DNA of 64,000 nucleotides from Candidatus Blautia intestinavium. Its GTDB lineage: Bacteria; Bacillota; Clostridia; Lachnospirales; Lachnospiraceae. Positions 23,486-33,204 of this stretch are shown here, one piece after another. The notes beneath the pieces are model-generated. The model searched no databases, was not told where the DNA came from, and saw only the letters and a list, made by a program, of their open reading frames with translations. Position 1 is the first letter of the stretch. Each line of letters begins with the position of its first letter. A program made the translations under genes and the position numbers. The DNA is taken from positions 1-64,000 of the forward strand of contig DXGV01000016.1 in NCBI GenBank assembly GCA_019113745.1. The letters are read 5' to 3'.

Positions 23486-25705
23486 ATGTTATATGCGGAT
23501 GTAATAGTGGATATTTCTCATGAAAAACTGGACCGCAGCTTTCAATATCTGGTTCCGGAAAATCTGGAGAAAGAAATCCGCGTGGGGATGGTGGCTGCCA
23601 TCCCCTTTGGAAATGGAAACCGCGAAAGAAAGGGATATGTGATCGGGCTGTCACGGACGCCCCAGTTTGCTCCTGAAAAAATAAAGCCTCTGTCCCGGCT
23701 CTGCAGCGGAGAGGAAACTACGGAAACCCGTCTTGTTTCCCTGGCGGCCTGGATGAGAGAACGGTACGGTTCCACAATGGTTCAGGCTCTGAAAACAGTA
23801 ATACCTGTCCGCGGGAAGGTAAAGCCTAAAGAAAAACGCCGTCTGTATCTGAATATAGACAAAGAAGAAGCCGAAAAGCTGGCGGAGTCAATGGAAAAAA
23901 GCCGATGCAAGGCCAGGGCCCGCCTGGTCCGCGCGCTTCTTAAGGAGTCCCCGCTGGATTATTCCAGAGCCGCCGGGGAACTGGGAGCAACCTCCAGTGT
24001 GCTGAAGCCTCTTGTACAGCAGAAAATCATAAAAGTTACCCAGAGTGAAATAAGCCGGGTGCCTGACCTTGCGGCGGATGTGACGCAGGAGCCGGACCAG
24101 GGACTGACGCCATCCCAGGAGAAGGCTCTGAATATCATCCGGAAGGAATGGAAACATCCTCCGGCCAGACCGGTACTCCTATACGGAGTTACTGGCAGCG
24201 GAAAAACCCAGATCTATATGAAGCTTATCGAAGAAACGGTGGCGGCAGGCAGGCAGGCCATCGTACTGATCCCTGAGATCGCGCTGACCTACCAGACTGT
24301 AAAGCGCTTTTGCGGGCGTTTTGGGAATAAAGTTTCTGTACTGAATTCACGGATGTCCCAGGGGGAGCGCTACGATCAGTTCAGAAGGGCGAAAAAAGGC
24401 GAGATCCAGATCATTGTAGGACCCCGGTCCGCGCTTTTCACACCATTTTCCCAACTGGGGCTTATCATTATAGACGAGGAACATGAACAGACATATAAAA
24501 GTGAAACAAGCCCGCGGTATCATGCCGGGGAGGTTGCGGTAAAAAGAGCGGAAATGGAGGGGGCGAAAGTGATCTTCGGTTCCGCCACGCCGTCTCTGGA
24601 ATCTTATACAAAGGCAGTGAACGGAGAATATCTGCTTGTAAAATTAAAGGACAGATACCTCAGCCGTTCTCTTCCGGAGGTTTCTGTTGTGGATCTCAGG
24701 GAGGAGCTGAGAGCGGGAAACCGTTCTGTTCTCAGCAGAAAGCTTGAAAAAGCCATTGACAGGAGGCTGGCGCAGAGAGAACAGACAATACTTTTTCTGA
24801 ACAGAAGGGGCTATGCCGGCTTTGTTTCCTGCCGCTCCTGCGGCACGGTTCTGAAATGTCCTCATTGCGATGTGGCGCTTTCAGAACATAAAAACGGCAG
24901 GATGCTCTGCCACTACTGCGGCTATGAGAGAACGGCGGTGAAGAACTGTCCTGTCTGCGGTTCGCCTTATATCGGCGGCTTTAAAGCCGGGACGCAGCAG
25001 ATAGAGCAGGTGCTTCAGAAAAAATTTCCCGGGGCGAAAATACTCCGGATGGATTATGACACTACAAGGACAAAAGGCAGCTATGAACAGATTCTTTCCT
25101 CTTTTGCGGCCCATGAAGCGGATATTCTGGTGGGAACGCAGATGATCGTGAAAGGACATGACTTTCCGGATGTAACCCTGGTGGGAGTCGTTGCGGCGGA
25201 TCTTTCGCTGAACGCGGCGGACTTCCGGTGCGCGGAGAGAACCTTTCAGCTTCTCACCCAGGCTGTGGGTCGTTCCGGAAGAGGCAGAAAACAGGGCGAA
25301 GCGGTTATCCAGACATATCACCCGGATCATTACAGTATACAGGCTGCCGCGAAGCAGGACTATGAAAAATTTTACCAGGAAGAAATGGGATACCGCACAT
25401 TGATGGATTATCCCCCGGCAGCCCATATGCTTTCTGTTCTTGCGTCAGGACAGGATGAAGAACTGCTGGAAAAAGGAATCGGCTATATCAGGAAATTCGC
25501 GGAGCATGTGAGTGAGGAGCAGAAGGTTCATATTATAGGCCCGGCCAGCGCCGCTGTGGGAAAAATAAACGATGTATACCGAAAAGTCTTATACTTAAAG
25601 TGTACAGATGAAAAAGCGCTCCTGGAATTAAAAAATAAAATTGAAAAATATGTTGAAATAAATTCCGGATTCCGGAAATTATATATACAGTACGATTTTG
25701 AATAA
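23486..25705 (+). CDS. priA: Primosomal replication restart helicase PriA
   Basis: A 739-residue helicase that reloads the replisome at stalled forks. It has an N-terminal DNA-binding domain, Walker A GVTGSGKTQIYM near residue 235, DEEH, and GSATPSLESY. Paired zinc-binding cysteines lie in CRSCGTVLKCPHC and CHYCG with NCPVCG. Helicase motifs V-VI (GTQMIVKGHDFPDV, QAVGRSGRG) are present. The length is normal. The Shine-Dalgarno is weak (AGAGAAAG), which suggests readthrough coupling with murE. Confidence 0.96.
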   Translation: MLYADVIVDISHEKLDRSFQYLVPENLEKEIRVGMVAAIPFGNGNRERKGYVIGLSRTPQFAPEKIKPLSRLCSGEETTETRLVSLAAWMRERYGSTMVQALKTVIPVRGKVKPKEKRRLYLNIDKEEAEKLAESMEKSRCKARARLVRALLKESPLDYSRAAGELGATSSVLKPLVQQKIIKVTQSEISRVPDLAADVTQEPDQGLTPSQEKALNIIRKEWKHPPARPVLLYGVTGSGKTQIYMKLIEETVAAGRQAIVLIPEIALTYQTVKRFCGRFGNKVSVLNSRMSQGERYDQFRRAKKGEIQIIVGPRSALFTPFSQLGLIIIDEEHEQTYKSETSPRYHAGEVAVKRAEMEGAKVIFGSATPSLESYTKAVNGEYLLVKLKDRYLSRSLPEVSVVDLREELRAGNRSVLSRKLEKAIDRRLAQREQTILFLNRRGYAGFVSCRSCGTVLKCPHCDVALSEHKNGRMLCHYCGYERTAVKNCPVCGSPYIGGFKAGTQQIEQVLQKKFPGAKILRMDYDTTRTKGSYEQILSSFAAHEADILVGTQMIVKGHDFPDVTLVGVVAADLSLNAADFRCAERTFQLLTQAVGRSGRGRKQGEAVIQTYHPDHYSIQAAAKQDYEKFYQEEMGYRTLMDYPPAAHMLSVLASGQDEELLEKGIGYIRKFAEHVSEEQKVHIIGPASAAVGKINDVYRKVLYLKCTDEKALLELKNKIEKYVEINSGFRKLYIQYDFE

Positions 25706-25740
25706 AGTTATACAACAGAAGAAAGAGAGAGGATAATATT

Positions 25741-26217
25741 ATGGCACTTAGAACAATCAGAACAGAAGGAGATCCGGTGCTTTCTAAAATCAGCCGGCCA
25801 GTTGCGGAGATGACGCCAAAGATTCGGACTCTGGTGGAGGATATGCTGGATACCATGTATGAAGCTATGGGAGTGGGTCTTGCAGCGCCGCAGGTAGGCG
25901 TACTTAAGCGCATTGTGACGATTGACGTCGGCGACGGGCCTATTGTCCTGATCAATCCGGAAATTCTGGAAACTTCAGGAGAACAGACAGGAGAAGAAGG
26001 CTGCCTGAGCGTTCCGGGCATGTCCGGAAGAGTGACAAGACCAAATTATGTAAAGGTAAAGGCGATGGACGAGGACATGAACGAGGTGATCTACGAAGGA
26101 ACAGAGCTTCTTGCACGGGCTTTCTGCCATGAGATCGATCACCTTGATGGAAAAATGTACACAGAACTTGTGGAGGGCGAACTTCATAAAGTCGCTTATG
26201 AAGAAGATGAGGTGTGA
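25741..26217 (+). CDS. def: Peptide deformylase
   Basis: A 158-residue metalloenzyme that removes the formyl group from nascent N termini. All three motifs are present: GVGLAAPQVG, EEGCLSVPG and HEIDHLDG (HExxH metal site). It follows priA by 35 bp with a GAGAGG-type RBS and precedes fmt, the enzyme that adds the formyl group to initiator tRNA. Confidence 0.97.
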   Translation: MALRTIRTEGDPVLSKISRPVAEMTPKIRTLVEDMLDTMYEAMGVGLAAPQVGVLKRIVTIDVGDGPIVLINPEILETSGEQTGEEGCLSVPGMSGRVTRPNYVKVKAMDEDMNEVIYEGTELLARAFCHEIDHLDGKMYTELVEGELHKVAYEEDEV

Positions 26218-26221
26218 AAAT

Positions 26222-27169
26222 ATGAAAATCGTCTATATGGGAACTCCGGATTTTGCCGTGCCCCCGCTGGAGGCTCTTGTAAAAGCCGGATACGAGGTGG
26301 CGGCCGTGGTCACACAGCCGGATAAACCGAAGGGCAGAGGAAAAGCGCTTATGCCTACGCCGGTAAAAGAAGAAGCGCTGAAGCATGGAATTCCTGTTTA
26401 TCAGCCGGAAAAAGTACGGGAACCTGGATTTGTGGAAAAGCTGAGAGAACTGAAGCCTGATCTTATTGTAGTGGCGGCGTTTGGACAGATTATTCCGGAA
26501 TCTGTTTTGAATATGCCGAAATTCGGATGTATCAATATCCACGCGTCGCTTCTGCCGAAATACAGGGGAGCCGCGCCTATCCAGTACGCGGTGATCGACG
26601 GCGAAAAAGAATCCGGAGTCACGATCATGAAGATGGGAAAAGGGCTGGATACAGGCGATATGATCGCCCGCACGGAAGTGCCGCTGGCAAAAGATGAGAC
26701 AGGCGGCAGCCTGTTTGAAAAACTTTCTTCAGCAGGAGCCCGTCTTCTTGTAGAAACGCTTCCGGATATCTTTGCCGGAACGGCGGTTTACGAAAAACAG
26801 CCGGAGGAAAGTCCCACTCCCTATGCGGCGATGATCACAAAGAAGATGGGACTGATAGATTTTTCAAAAAGCGCGGAGGAACTGGAGAGACTTGTGCGGG
26901 GACTGAATCCCTGGCCCAGCGCCTATACGTTCCTGAATGGAAAAAATCTTAAGATATGGAAAGCCGAAGCAGATATGACGCAGGCGGAAAAGAATATTCC
27001 GGGAACAGTAGTCAGAGCAGACGAAGAAGGAATCTGTGTTGCCTGCGGGACAGGAAGGCTTATTTTAAAAGAGGTACAGCTTGAGGGAAAGAAGAGAATG
27101 GACAGCGCTTCGTTTTTGAGAGGCTGTAAAGTAGAACCGGGAACAAGGCTTACAGATCATAAGGAGTGA
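26222..27169 (+). CDS. fmt: Methionyl-tRNA formyltransferase
   Basis: A 315-residue enzyme that formylates initiator Met-tRNA from 10-formyl-THF. The N-terminal MKIVYMGTPDFAVPPLEAL, the catalytic segment NIHASLLPKYRGAAPIQYA, and the LDTGDM segment are intact, with a C-terminal OB-like domain. ATG 26222 is chosen since the family begins here and GAGGTG precedes it; a longer reading from 26111 would run deep into def. Confidence 0.97.
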   Translation: MKIVYMGTPDFAVPPLEALVKAGYEVAAVVTQPDKPKGRGKALMPTPVKEEALKHGIPVYQPEKVREPGFVEKLRELKPDLIVVAAFGQIIPESVLNMPKFGCINIHASLLPKYRGAAPIQYAVIDGEKESGVTIMKMGKGLDTGDMIARTEVPLAKDETGGSLFEKLSSAGARLLVETLPDIFAGTAVYEKQPEESPTPYAAMITKKMGLIDFSKSAEELERLVRGLNPWPSAYTFLNGKNLKIWKAEADMTQAEKNIPGTVVRADEEGICVACGTGRLILKEVQLEGKKRMDSASFLRGCKVEPGTRLTDHKE

Positions 27170-27175
27170 TAAATA

Positions 27176-27886
27176 ATGTACGGATATCATTACGGCTTTT
27201 ATGGATTTGACTGGACATATATACTTCTGATCATTGGTATGCTGCTGTCTCTTGCTGCGTCTGCAAAGCTGAAAAGCACCTTTGCCAGATACCGCAGGGT
27301 CAGAAATGCTTCCGGCCTGACAGGAGCTGAGGCGGCGGCCAGGATCTTAAGAGCGGCAGGGATCACAGACGTACAGATACGCGCGATTCCGGGAAGCCTC
27401 ACGGACCATTATGATCCAAGGACAAAAACAGTCAGTCTTTCCCAGGACATTTACGGACAGACTTCCCTGGCGGCAGTGGGAGTAGCGGCCCATGAGTGCG
27501 GCCATGCTATCCAGCACGCCGTGCATTATGTTCCCCTTGAACTGCGAAGCGCGATTGTGCCGGCCGCGAATTTTGGAAGCACATTGTCGTGGCCTTTGTT
27601 TCTTATCGGACTGATCGCGGGAATACGTCCGTTGATCACTGCGGGAATTGTGTTGTTTTCCCTTGCGGTCCTGTTTCAGCTTGTGACGCTTCCTGTAGAA
27701 ATCAATGCTTCAGCCAGAGCGCTCCGTATGCTGCAAAGCACCGGTATTCTCGGAACAGAGGAAACAGGAGGCGCGCGGAGAGTGCTGACGGCGGCGGCTC
27801 TGACCTATGTGGCGGCTCTGGCTGCTTCCATACTGCAGCTTCTGAGACTTCTGATACTTGCGGGAGGAAGGAGAAATGATGACTAA
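27176..27886 (+). CDS. Zinc metallopeptidase, YugP family
   Basis: A 236-residue membrane-bound putative zinc protease (PF04298 type). The catalytic AAHECGHAIQHA holds HExxH near residue 107. Hydrophobic helices flank it at the N terminus (about 12-28) and C terminus (about 125-175 and 205-230). Its substrate is unknown. It is embedded in the def-fmt-rsmB-rlmN-prpC-prkC operon, a conserved neighbourhood in clostridia. It overlaps rsmB by 11 bp. Confidence 0.9.
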   Translation: MYGYHYGFYGFDWTYILLIIGMLLSLAASAKLKSTFARYRRVRNASGLTGAEAAARILRAAGITDVQIRAIPGSLTDHYDPRTKTVSLSQDIYGQTSLAAVGVAAHECGHAIQHAVHYVPLELRSAIVPAANFGSTLSWPLFLIGLIAGIRPLITAGIVLFSLAVLFQLVTLPVEINASARALRMLQSTGILGTEETGGARRVLTAAALTYVAALAASILQLLRLLILAGGRRNDD

Positions 27887-29231
27887 TGGCGTGAATACCC
27901 GGGAACTGATCCTTGAGATCCTTCTGCAGATCAATGAGGAAGGAGAACACAGCCATATTGCAATAAGGAACGCGCTGTCAAAATATCAGTTCCTTCCAAA
28001 ACAGGACAGGGCTTTTATTACAAGAGTATGTGAGGGTACTCTTGAATACAGAATTTATATTGATTATATTATCGACTCTTTTTCAAAGATAAAAGTAGAT
28101 AAAATGAAACCTCCTATTCGGGAGATCTTAAGAAGCGCGGTATATCAGCTCAGATTTATGGACCGGGTTCCGGACAGCGCGGTATGCAACGAGGCAGTGA
28201 AGCTCACCCAGAGAAAAGGATTTTATAATCTGAAACCTTTTGTAAACGGAGTATTGCGTACTGTGATCCGTCAGGCGGAGCAACTGGAATATCCTCCAAG
28301 AGAAAGAAACCTGGTTCGGTATCTTTCCGTAAGATATTCCATGCCGGAGACGCTGGTCCTTCGCTGGCTTAACGATTACGGGGAGCAGACCACTGAAAAA
28401 ATGCTGGCGGATTTTCTGGAGGAAAAACCTCTGACGATCCGCTGCCGTACATATCTGAATTCCGTGGAGGATACCTGCGCCAGTTTGAGAAGCCAGGGAG
28501 TAACGGTGGAACCGGCGCCCTATCTTCCCTACGCCAGAAGGATTTCCAATTTCAACCATATTCTTGCGCTGGACGCGTTTATCCAGGGCAGGATCCAGGT
28601 GCAGGACGTAAGCTCCATGCTGGTGGCGGAAATAGCGGATCCAAAAAAAGGAGACTATGTGATCGATCTATGCGCCGCTCCCGGCGGCAAAAGCCTGCAC
28701 ATTGGCGATAAGATGGAAGGGTTCGGAACGGTGGACGCCAGGGATATCAGTCCATATAAAGTAGGCCTGATCGAGGAAAATATCCGCCGTACCGGCTCTA
28801 TCAACGTACAGGCAAGAGTACAGGACGCCACAGTATTTGACGTGGATTCAGAATGTCTTGCGGATATCGTCCTTGCGGATGTTCCATGTTCCGGCTACGG
28901 CGTAATCGGGAAAAAGCCGGAGATTAAATACCGGTCTACGCTCCAGAAACAGGAGGAACTTGTAATCCTTCAGAGAAACATCCTGGATAAGGCGGCGGAA
29001 TATGTGAAGCCGCGGGGGACGCTGATCTTCAGTACCTGTACTGTGGCAAAAGAAGAAAATGAAGAAAATATGATGTGGTTTATGAATAACCATCCGTTCA
29101 AACTGGAAAGTATCGATCCGTATCTTCCCGACGAGCTGAAGTCAGAAAGCACTGCGCTTGGATACCTTCAGCTTCTTCCGGGAGTTCACGGTACAGACGG
29201 ATTCTTTATAGCGAAATTCAGAAGGAAGTGA
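27876..29231 (+). CDS. rsmB: 16S rRNA m5C967 methyltransferase RsmB
   Basis: A 451-residue SAM-dependent methyltransferase. The N-terminal NusB-like domain covers about residues 5-140; the Rossmann domain carries CAAPGGKSLHIGDKM, DVPCSGYGVIGKKP (the PC motif with catalytic Cys) and FSTCTV. ATG 27876 has GGGAGG eight bases upstream; 27879 and a TTG at 27858 are weaker alternatives. Confidence 0.95.
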   Translation: MMTNGVNTRELILEILLQINEEGEHSHIAIRNALSKYQFLPKQDRAFITRVCEGTLEYRIYIDYIIDSFSKIKVDKMKPPIREILRSAVYQLRFMDRVPDSAVCNEAVKLTQRKGFYNLKPFVNGVLRTVIRQAEQLEYPPRERNLVRYLSVRYSMPETLVLRWLNDYGEQTTEKMLADFLEEKPLTIRCRTYLNSVEDTCASLRSQGVTVEPAPYLPYARRISNFNHILALDAFIQGRIQVQDVSSMLVAEIADPKKGDYVIDLCAAPGGKSLHIGDKMEGFGTVDARDISPYKVGLIEENIRRTGSINVQARVQDATVFDVDSECLADIVLADVPCSGYGVIGKKPEIKYRSTLQKQEELVILQRNILDKAAEYVKPRGTLIFSTCTVAKEENEENMMWFMNNHPFKLESIDPYLPDELKSESTALGYLQLLPGVHGTDGFFIAKFRRK

Positions 29232-29235
29232 AGCC

Positions 29236-30276
29236 ATGACAGATATCAAATCAATGACGCTGGAAGAGCTGCAGGAACTGATGGAATCTATGGGAGAGAA
29301 GAAGTTCCGGGCCACACAGATTTATGGATGGCTTCACCAGCGCCTTGCCGTTTCTTATGACGAAATGGCAAATTTGCCGAAAAGCCTGAAAAAGAAACTG
29401 GAGTCCTGGCCGGTCACTGCCCTGGAAACAATAGACGTGCAGATTTCAAAGATAGACGGAACCAGAAAATATCTGTTTCGTCTCAGCGACGGAAATATGA
29501 TCGAAAGTGTTCTGATGCGGTACAGACATGGAAATTCTGTCTGTATTTCCTCTCAGGCGGGATGCAGAATGGGCTGCAGATTCTGCGCTTCAACCATAGG
29601 CGGACTGGCAAGAAACCTTCTGCCTTCTGAAATGCTGGATCAGATTTACAGGATCCAGTCCTCCACCGGAGAGAGAATTTCCAATGTGGTAGTAATGGGG
29701 TCCGGGGAACCTCTGGACAATTATGACAATCTGCTGCGGTTTATCCATCTTCTTACAGCAGAAGGGGGGCTGCATCTCAGTCAGAGGAATCTGACTGTTT
29801 CGACCTGCGGTATTGTGCCGAAAATGTACGAGCTGGCAGACGAAAAGCTTCAGATGACTCTGGCAGTATCTCTTCATGCTTCCAACGATGAGAAGAGGCA
29901 GGAGCTGATGCCCATTGCAAAAAAATACAGCATTAAGGAGCTTCTGAAGGCATGCAGGTACTATTTTGAAAAAACAGGACGCAGAATTACTTTTGAGTAC
30001 AGTCTGGTGGCCGGAGTAAACGACACAAAGGAAGACGCTCTGGAGCTGGCCGGGATTCTGAAGGGAATGAACTGTCATGTAAACCTGATCCCTGTCAATC
30101 CTGTGAGAGAGCGTTCTTTTGCGCGTTCCGGCAGGGAGGCGGTGGAGAATTTCAAAATAAATCTTGAAAAATGTGGAATTAATGGTACTATTAGAAGAGA
30201 AATGGGCAGCGATATAGACGGTGCCTGTGGCCAACTGAGAAAAAGATATATGGAAAAAACAGAAAGCGAGAAGTGA
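29236..30276 (+). CDS. rlmN: Dual-specificity RNA methyltransferase RlmN
   Basis: A 346-residue radical SAM enzyme that makes m2A in 23S rRNA and some tRNAs. The cluster motif CRMGCRFC is at about residue 113-120. The methyl-carrying cysteine is near the C terminus in GACGQL. GSGEPLDNYDN is the family motif. It follows rsmB after four bases. Confidence 0.97.
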   Translation: MTDIKSMTLEELQELMESMGEKKFRATQIYGWLHQRLAVSYDEMANLPKSLKKKLESWPVTALETIDVQISKIDGTRKYLFRLSDGNMIESVLMRYRHGNSVCISSQAGCRMGCRFCASTIGGLARNLLPSEMLDQIYRIQSSTGERISNVVVMGSGEPLDNYDNLLRFIHLLTAEGGLHLSQRNLTVSTCGIVPKMYELADEKLQMTLAVSLHASNDEKRQELMPIAKKYSIKELLKACRYYFEKTGRRITFEYSLVAGVNDTKEDALELAGILKGMNCHVNLIPVNPVRERSFARSGREAVENFKINLEKCGINGTIRREMGSDIDGACGQLRKRYMEKTESEK

Positions 30277-30277
30277 G

Positions 30278-31024
30278 ATGAGGGTATATTCAGCTACGGA
30301 TGTAGGGCAGAAGAGGAAAATGAACCAGGATTATGTGTTCGTATCCGAAAACCCTGTGGGCAATCTTCCAAATCTGTTTGTCGTTGCTGATGGAATGGGC
30401 GGACATAACGCGGGAGACTTCGCGTCTTCCCACGCAGTTCAGATATTAGTGGATGAGATTCGGAAGGATGCAGATTTTAACCCGATTAAGGTGCTTCGTC
30501 ATGCCATTGAAACAGCCAACACGGCGATTCTGGACCGGGCGCAGAAAGAAGAAGGCCTGAGAGGAATGGGAACGACCATAGTTGCGGCGACGATCGTGGG
30601 GCATTACGCATATGTGGCAAACGTAGGGGACAGCCGCCTGTATCTTATTCAGGGGAAGATCCACCAGATTACAAAAGACCATTCTCTGGTGCAGGAAATG
30701 GTACGGATGGGTGAGATCAAGCCGGAGGAGGCGAGAAATCATCCGGACAAAAATATCATTACCAGAGCGCTGGGGGCGGAGAGAACCGTGGATATTGATT
30801 TCTTTGATCTGAAAATGGAGCCTGGAAGTACGATCCTTATGTGTTCCGACGGACTGAGCAACATGGTGGAAGACAGCAAGATCGAGGAAATTATACTGGA
30901 TCAGACAAATGAGCTGCCGAAAAAGGGCGAAAGGCTTCTGAGTGAAGCAAACCGGAATGGCGGCAAGGATAATATTGCAGTAATTTTGGTAGAACCATTC
31001 ACAAATGAGGTGGACAAATGTTAA
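30278..31024 (+). CDS. prpC: PP2C-type Ser/Thr phosphatase
   Basis: A 248-residue metal-dependent phosphatase that reverses PrkC phosphorylation. Metal-binding motifs are QDYVFV, ADGMGGHNAGD, CSDGLSNMVED and GGKDNIAV. It overlaps prkC by 7 bp, the usual kinase-phosphatase pairing. Confidence 0.96.
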   Translation: MRVYSATDVGQKRKMNQDYVFVSENPVGNLPNLFVVADGMGGHNAGDFASSHAVQILVDEIRKDADFNPIKVLRHAIETANTAILDRAQKEEGLRGMGTTIVAATIVGHYAYVANVGDSRLYLIQGKIHQITKDHSLVQEMVRMGEIKPEEARNHPDKNIITRALGAERTVDIDFFDLKMEPGSTILMCSDGLSNMVEDSKIEEIILDQTNELPKKGERLLSEANRNGGKDNIAVILVEPFTNEVDKC

Positions 31025-33201
31025 AAACGGGAATGATTATAGCGGAGCGCTACGAAATTTTAGGGAAAATAGGCACCGGCGGAATGGCCGATGTGTATAA
31101 GGCAAAAGACCATAAACTGAACCGTTTTGTTGCGGTAAAGGTACTGAAACCGGAATTTCGTGAAGACACGACATTTATCAGGAAATTCCGCAGTGAGGCC
31201 CAGGCGGCGGCCGGTCTGACGCATCCGAATATTGTCAACGTATTCGATGTGGGCGATGACGAGGGCGTCTATTATATTGTGATGGAGCTCATTGAAGGCA
31301 TTACGCTGAAAGAATATATCGGAAAAAAAGGAAAGCTGTCTATTAAAGAGGCTACCAGCATTGCTATTCAGGTTTCCATGGGACTGGAAGCGGCGCATAA
31401 TCACGGGATCGTTCACCGTGACGTAAAGCCGCAGAATATTATTATTTCCACAGACGGAAAAGTAAAGGTGACAGATTTTGGGATCGCCAGAGCCGCGTCC
31501 TCCAATACCATCAGCTCAAACGTAATGGGATCTGTTCACTACAGCTCTCCGGAACAGGTACGGGGAGGCTACAGCGATGAAAAATCAGATATCTATTCTC
31601 TGGGTATCACCCTGTATGAGATGGTTACAGGAAGAGTGCCTTTTGACGGGGACACTACAGTAGCTATCGCCATTAAGCATCTTCAGGAGGAAATGGTTCC
31701 GCCAAGCGTTTACACTCCGGACCTGCCTTACAGTCTGGAACAGATTATTTTCAAGTGTACGCAAAAGAGTGTAGGACGCCGGTACGCAAAAATGGAAGAT
31801 GTGATCGCGGATCTGAAGCATTCGCTGATCGATCCTCAGGGCGATTTTGTGAAGCTGTCCGATGTGGATAATGACGCAAAAACAGTTGTGATCTCTGATG
31901 AAGAACTGGGCGAGATCAAGCATACTCCGAAATCCAGGAACAGTTCCAGAAGAACGGAAGCGGCTCCCCTTGAGGAAGAGGAGGATTACGATACAGATTA
32001 TGACGACGGCGACGATGATGAATATGAACGCCGCCGCAATCTTCAGAAAAAAGCCCGTAATCAGAAAAGAAGAACCGTAAGCAGGGCGGTGACTATCGCA
32101 GGCTTCCTGGCAGGAGCCGTACTTCTGATCGCCGTTATTTTCTTCATAGTGAGAGCCGCCGGGCTTCTTGGAACAGATTCCGGTAATGAAAATAACAGCG
32201 CCCAGCAGTCGGAAACAGACGACAGCGGCCTGGTTCAGGTGCCGGATCTGGTTGGAAAGACGGAAGAGGAAGCAAAAGAGCTTGTAGAGGAAGTGAACCT
32301 GGGAACACAGATGATCGGAGAAGAGCCTTCCACACAGGAAAAGGGAAGAATTTCTTCTCAGGATATCCCGGCAGGTACTATGGTGGAGGCGTATACGACG
32401 CTTAAATATTATATCAGCGCCGGAGAGGAAGAGATCACAATCCCCAATGTAGAGGGCCAGCCCGCGATCGAGGTACAGCACACGCTGGAAGATCAGGGAC
32501 TTACTGTAAATGTGCAGAAAGAGTACAGCGAGGATGACGGCAGCGGAAATCCTGTTGTGTCGCCCGGATATGTGATCGCGGTTACGCCGGATACGGGAAG
32601 TACCGTGAACGCAGGAGACTCAGTAACGCTGACAGTCAGCCGCGGACTTGACTTCGGCGGCAGCGCAGAGGTACCCAGCGTTGTGGGAATGTCGGAAGAT
32701 GACGCGCTGACTACTCTGGGAAAATGGACGGATATCGAAGTGGTAGAAGAGCAGAACTCAGAAGTTCCGGCAGGAGAGGTAATCTCTCAGAGCCTGGAAG
32801 CCTATTCTTCGGCAGATCCTGACGAACCCATCAGCATTACAGTCAGCAGCGGGGATCAGGCGCCCGGAACCACAGAAGAAAGCGCGGGAACAGAAAACAC
32901 CGGCACTGCCCAGCAGAACAATACAGCGGCTGCAAATGGCGAGATCTGGAAATGTACCCAGACGCTGAATACGCCTCAGGGATACCAGGGCGGAGCTCTT
33001 CGTCTGGAGCTGGTTCAGGAATCCAACGGAGAAACAGAGTCCACCAATATTGTGGACGGGCAGGCACTTGAATTCCCGTATCAGTTGGACATTACCGGAA
33101 TGCCAGGCGTCAGCCAGGGAACCTTATATGTGTACGAACTGATAGACGGAAGCTTCCAGCAGCTTGGTTCCTATCCCCTGACTTTTGAAAAGGCAGAGTA
33201 A
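31018..33201 (+). CDS. prkC: PASTA-domain Ser/Thr kinase PrkC
   Basis: A 727-residue membrane kinase sensing muropeptides or lipid II. The kinase domain spans residues 10-275: glycine loop GTGGMADVYK, catalytic Lys in VAVKVLK (about 41), HRDVKPQN and TDFGIA. An acidic/basic juxtamembrane linker runs to about 345, then one helix at about 360-380. Three PASTA domains (about 400-620) and a final beta-rich extracellular domain of about 80 residues after a Thr/Gln linker follow. The kinase targets are not deducible here, though the division cluster downstream is a plausible source. Confidence 0.96.
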   Translation: MLKTGMIIAERYEILGKIGTGGMADVYKAKDHKLNRFVAVKVLKPEFREDTTFIRKFRSEAQAAAGLTHPNIVNVFDVGDDEGVYYIVMELIEGITLKEYIGKKGKLSIKEATSIAIQVSMGLEAAHNHGIVHRDVKPQNIIISTDGKVKVTDFGIARAASSNTISSNVMGSVHYSSPEQVRGGYSDEKSDIYSLGITLYEMVTGRVPFDGDTTVAIAIKHLQEEMVPPSVYTPDLPYSLEQIIFKCTQKSVGRRYAKMEDVIADLKHSLIDPQGDFVKLSDVDNDAKTVVISDEELGEIKHTPKSRNSSRRTEAAPLEEEEDYDTDYDDGDDDEYERRRNLQKKARNQKRRTVSRAVTIAGFLAGAVLLIAVIFFIVRAAGLLGTDSGNENNSAQQSETDDSGLVQVPDLVGKTEEEAKELVEEVNLGTQMIGEEPSTQEKGRISSQDIPAGTMVEAYTTLKYYISAGEEEITIPNVEGQPAIEVQHTLEDQGLTVNVQKEYSEDDGSGNPVVSPGYVIAVTPDTGSTVNAGDSVTLTVSRGLDFGGSAEVPSVVGMSEDDALTTLGKWTDIEVVEEQNSEVPAGEVISQSLEAYSSADPDEPISITVSSGDQAPGTTEESAGTENTGTAQQNNTAAANGEIWKCTQTLNTPQGYQGGALRLELVQESNGETESTNIVDGQALEFPYQLDITGMPGVSQGTLYVYELIDGSFQQLGSYPLTFEKAE

Positions 33202-33204
33202 TCT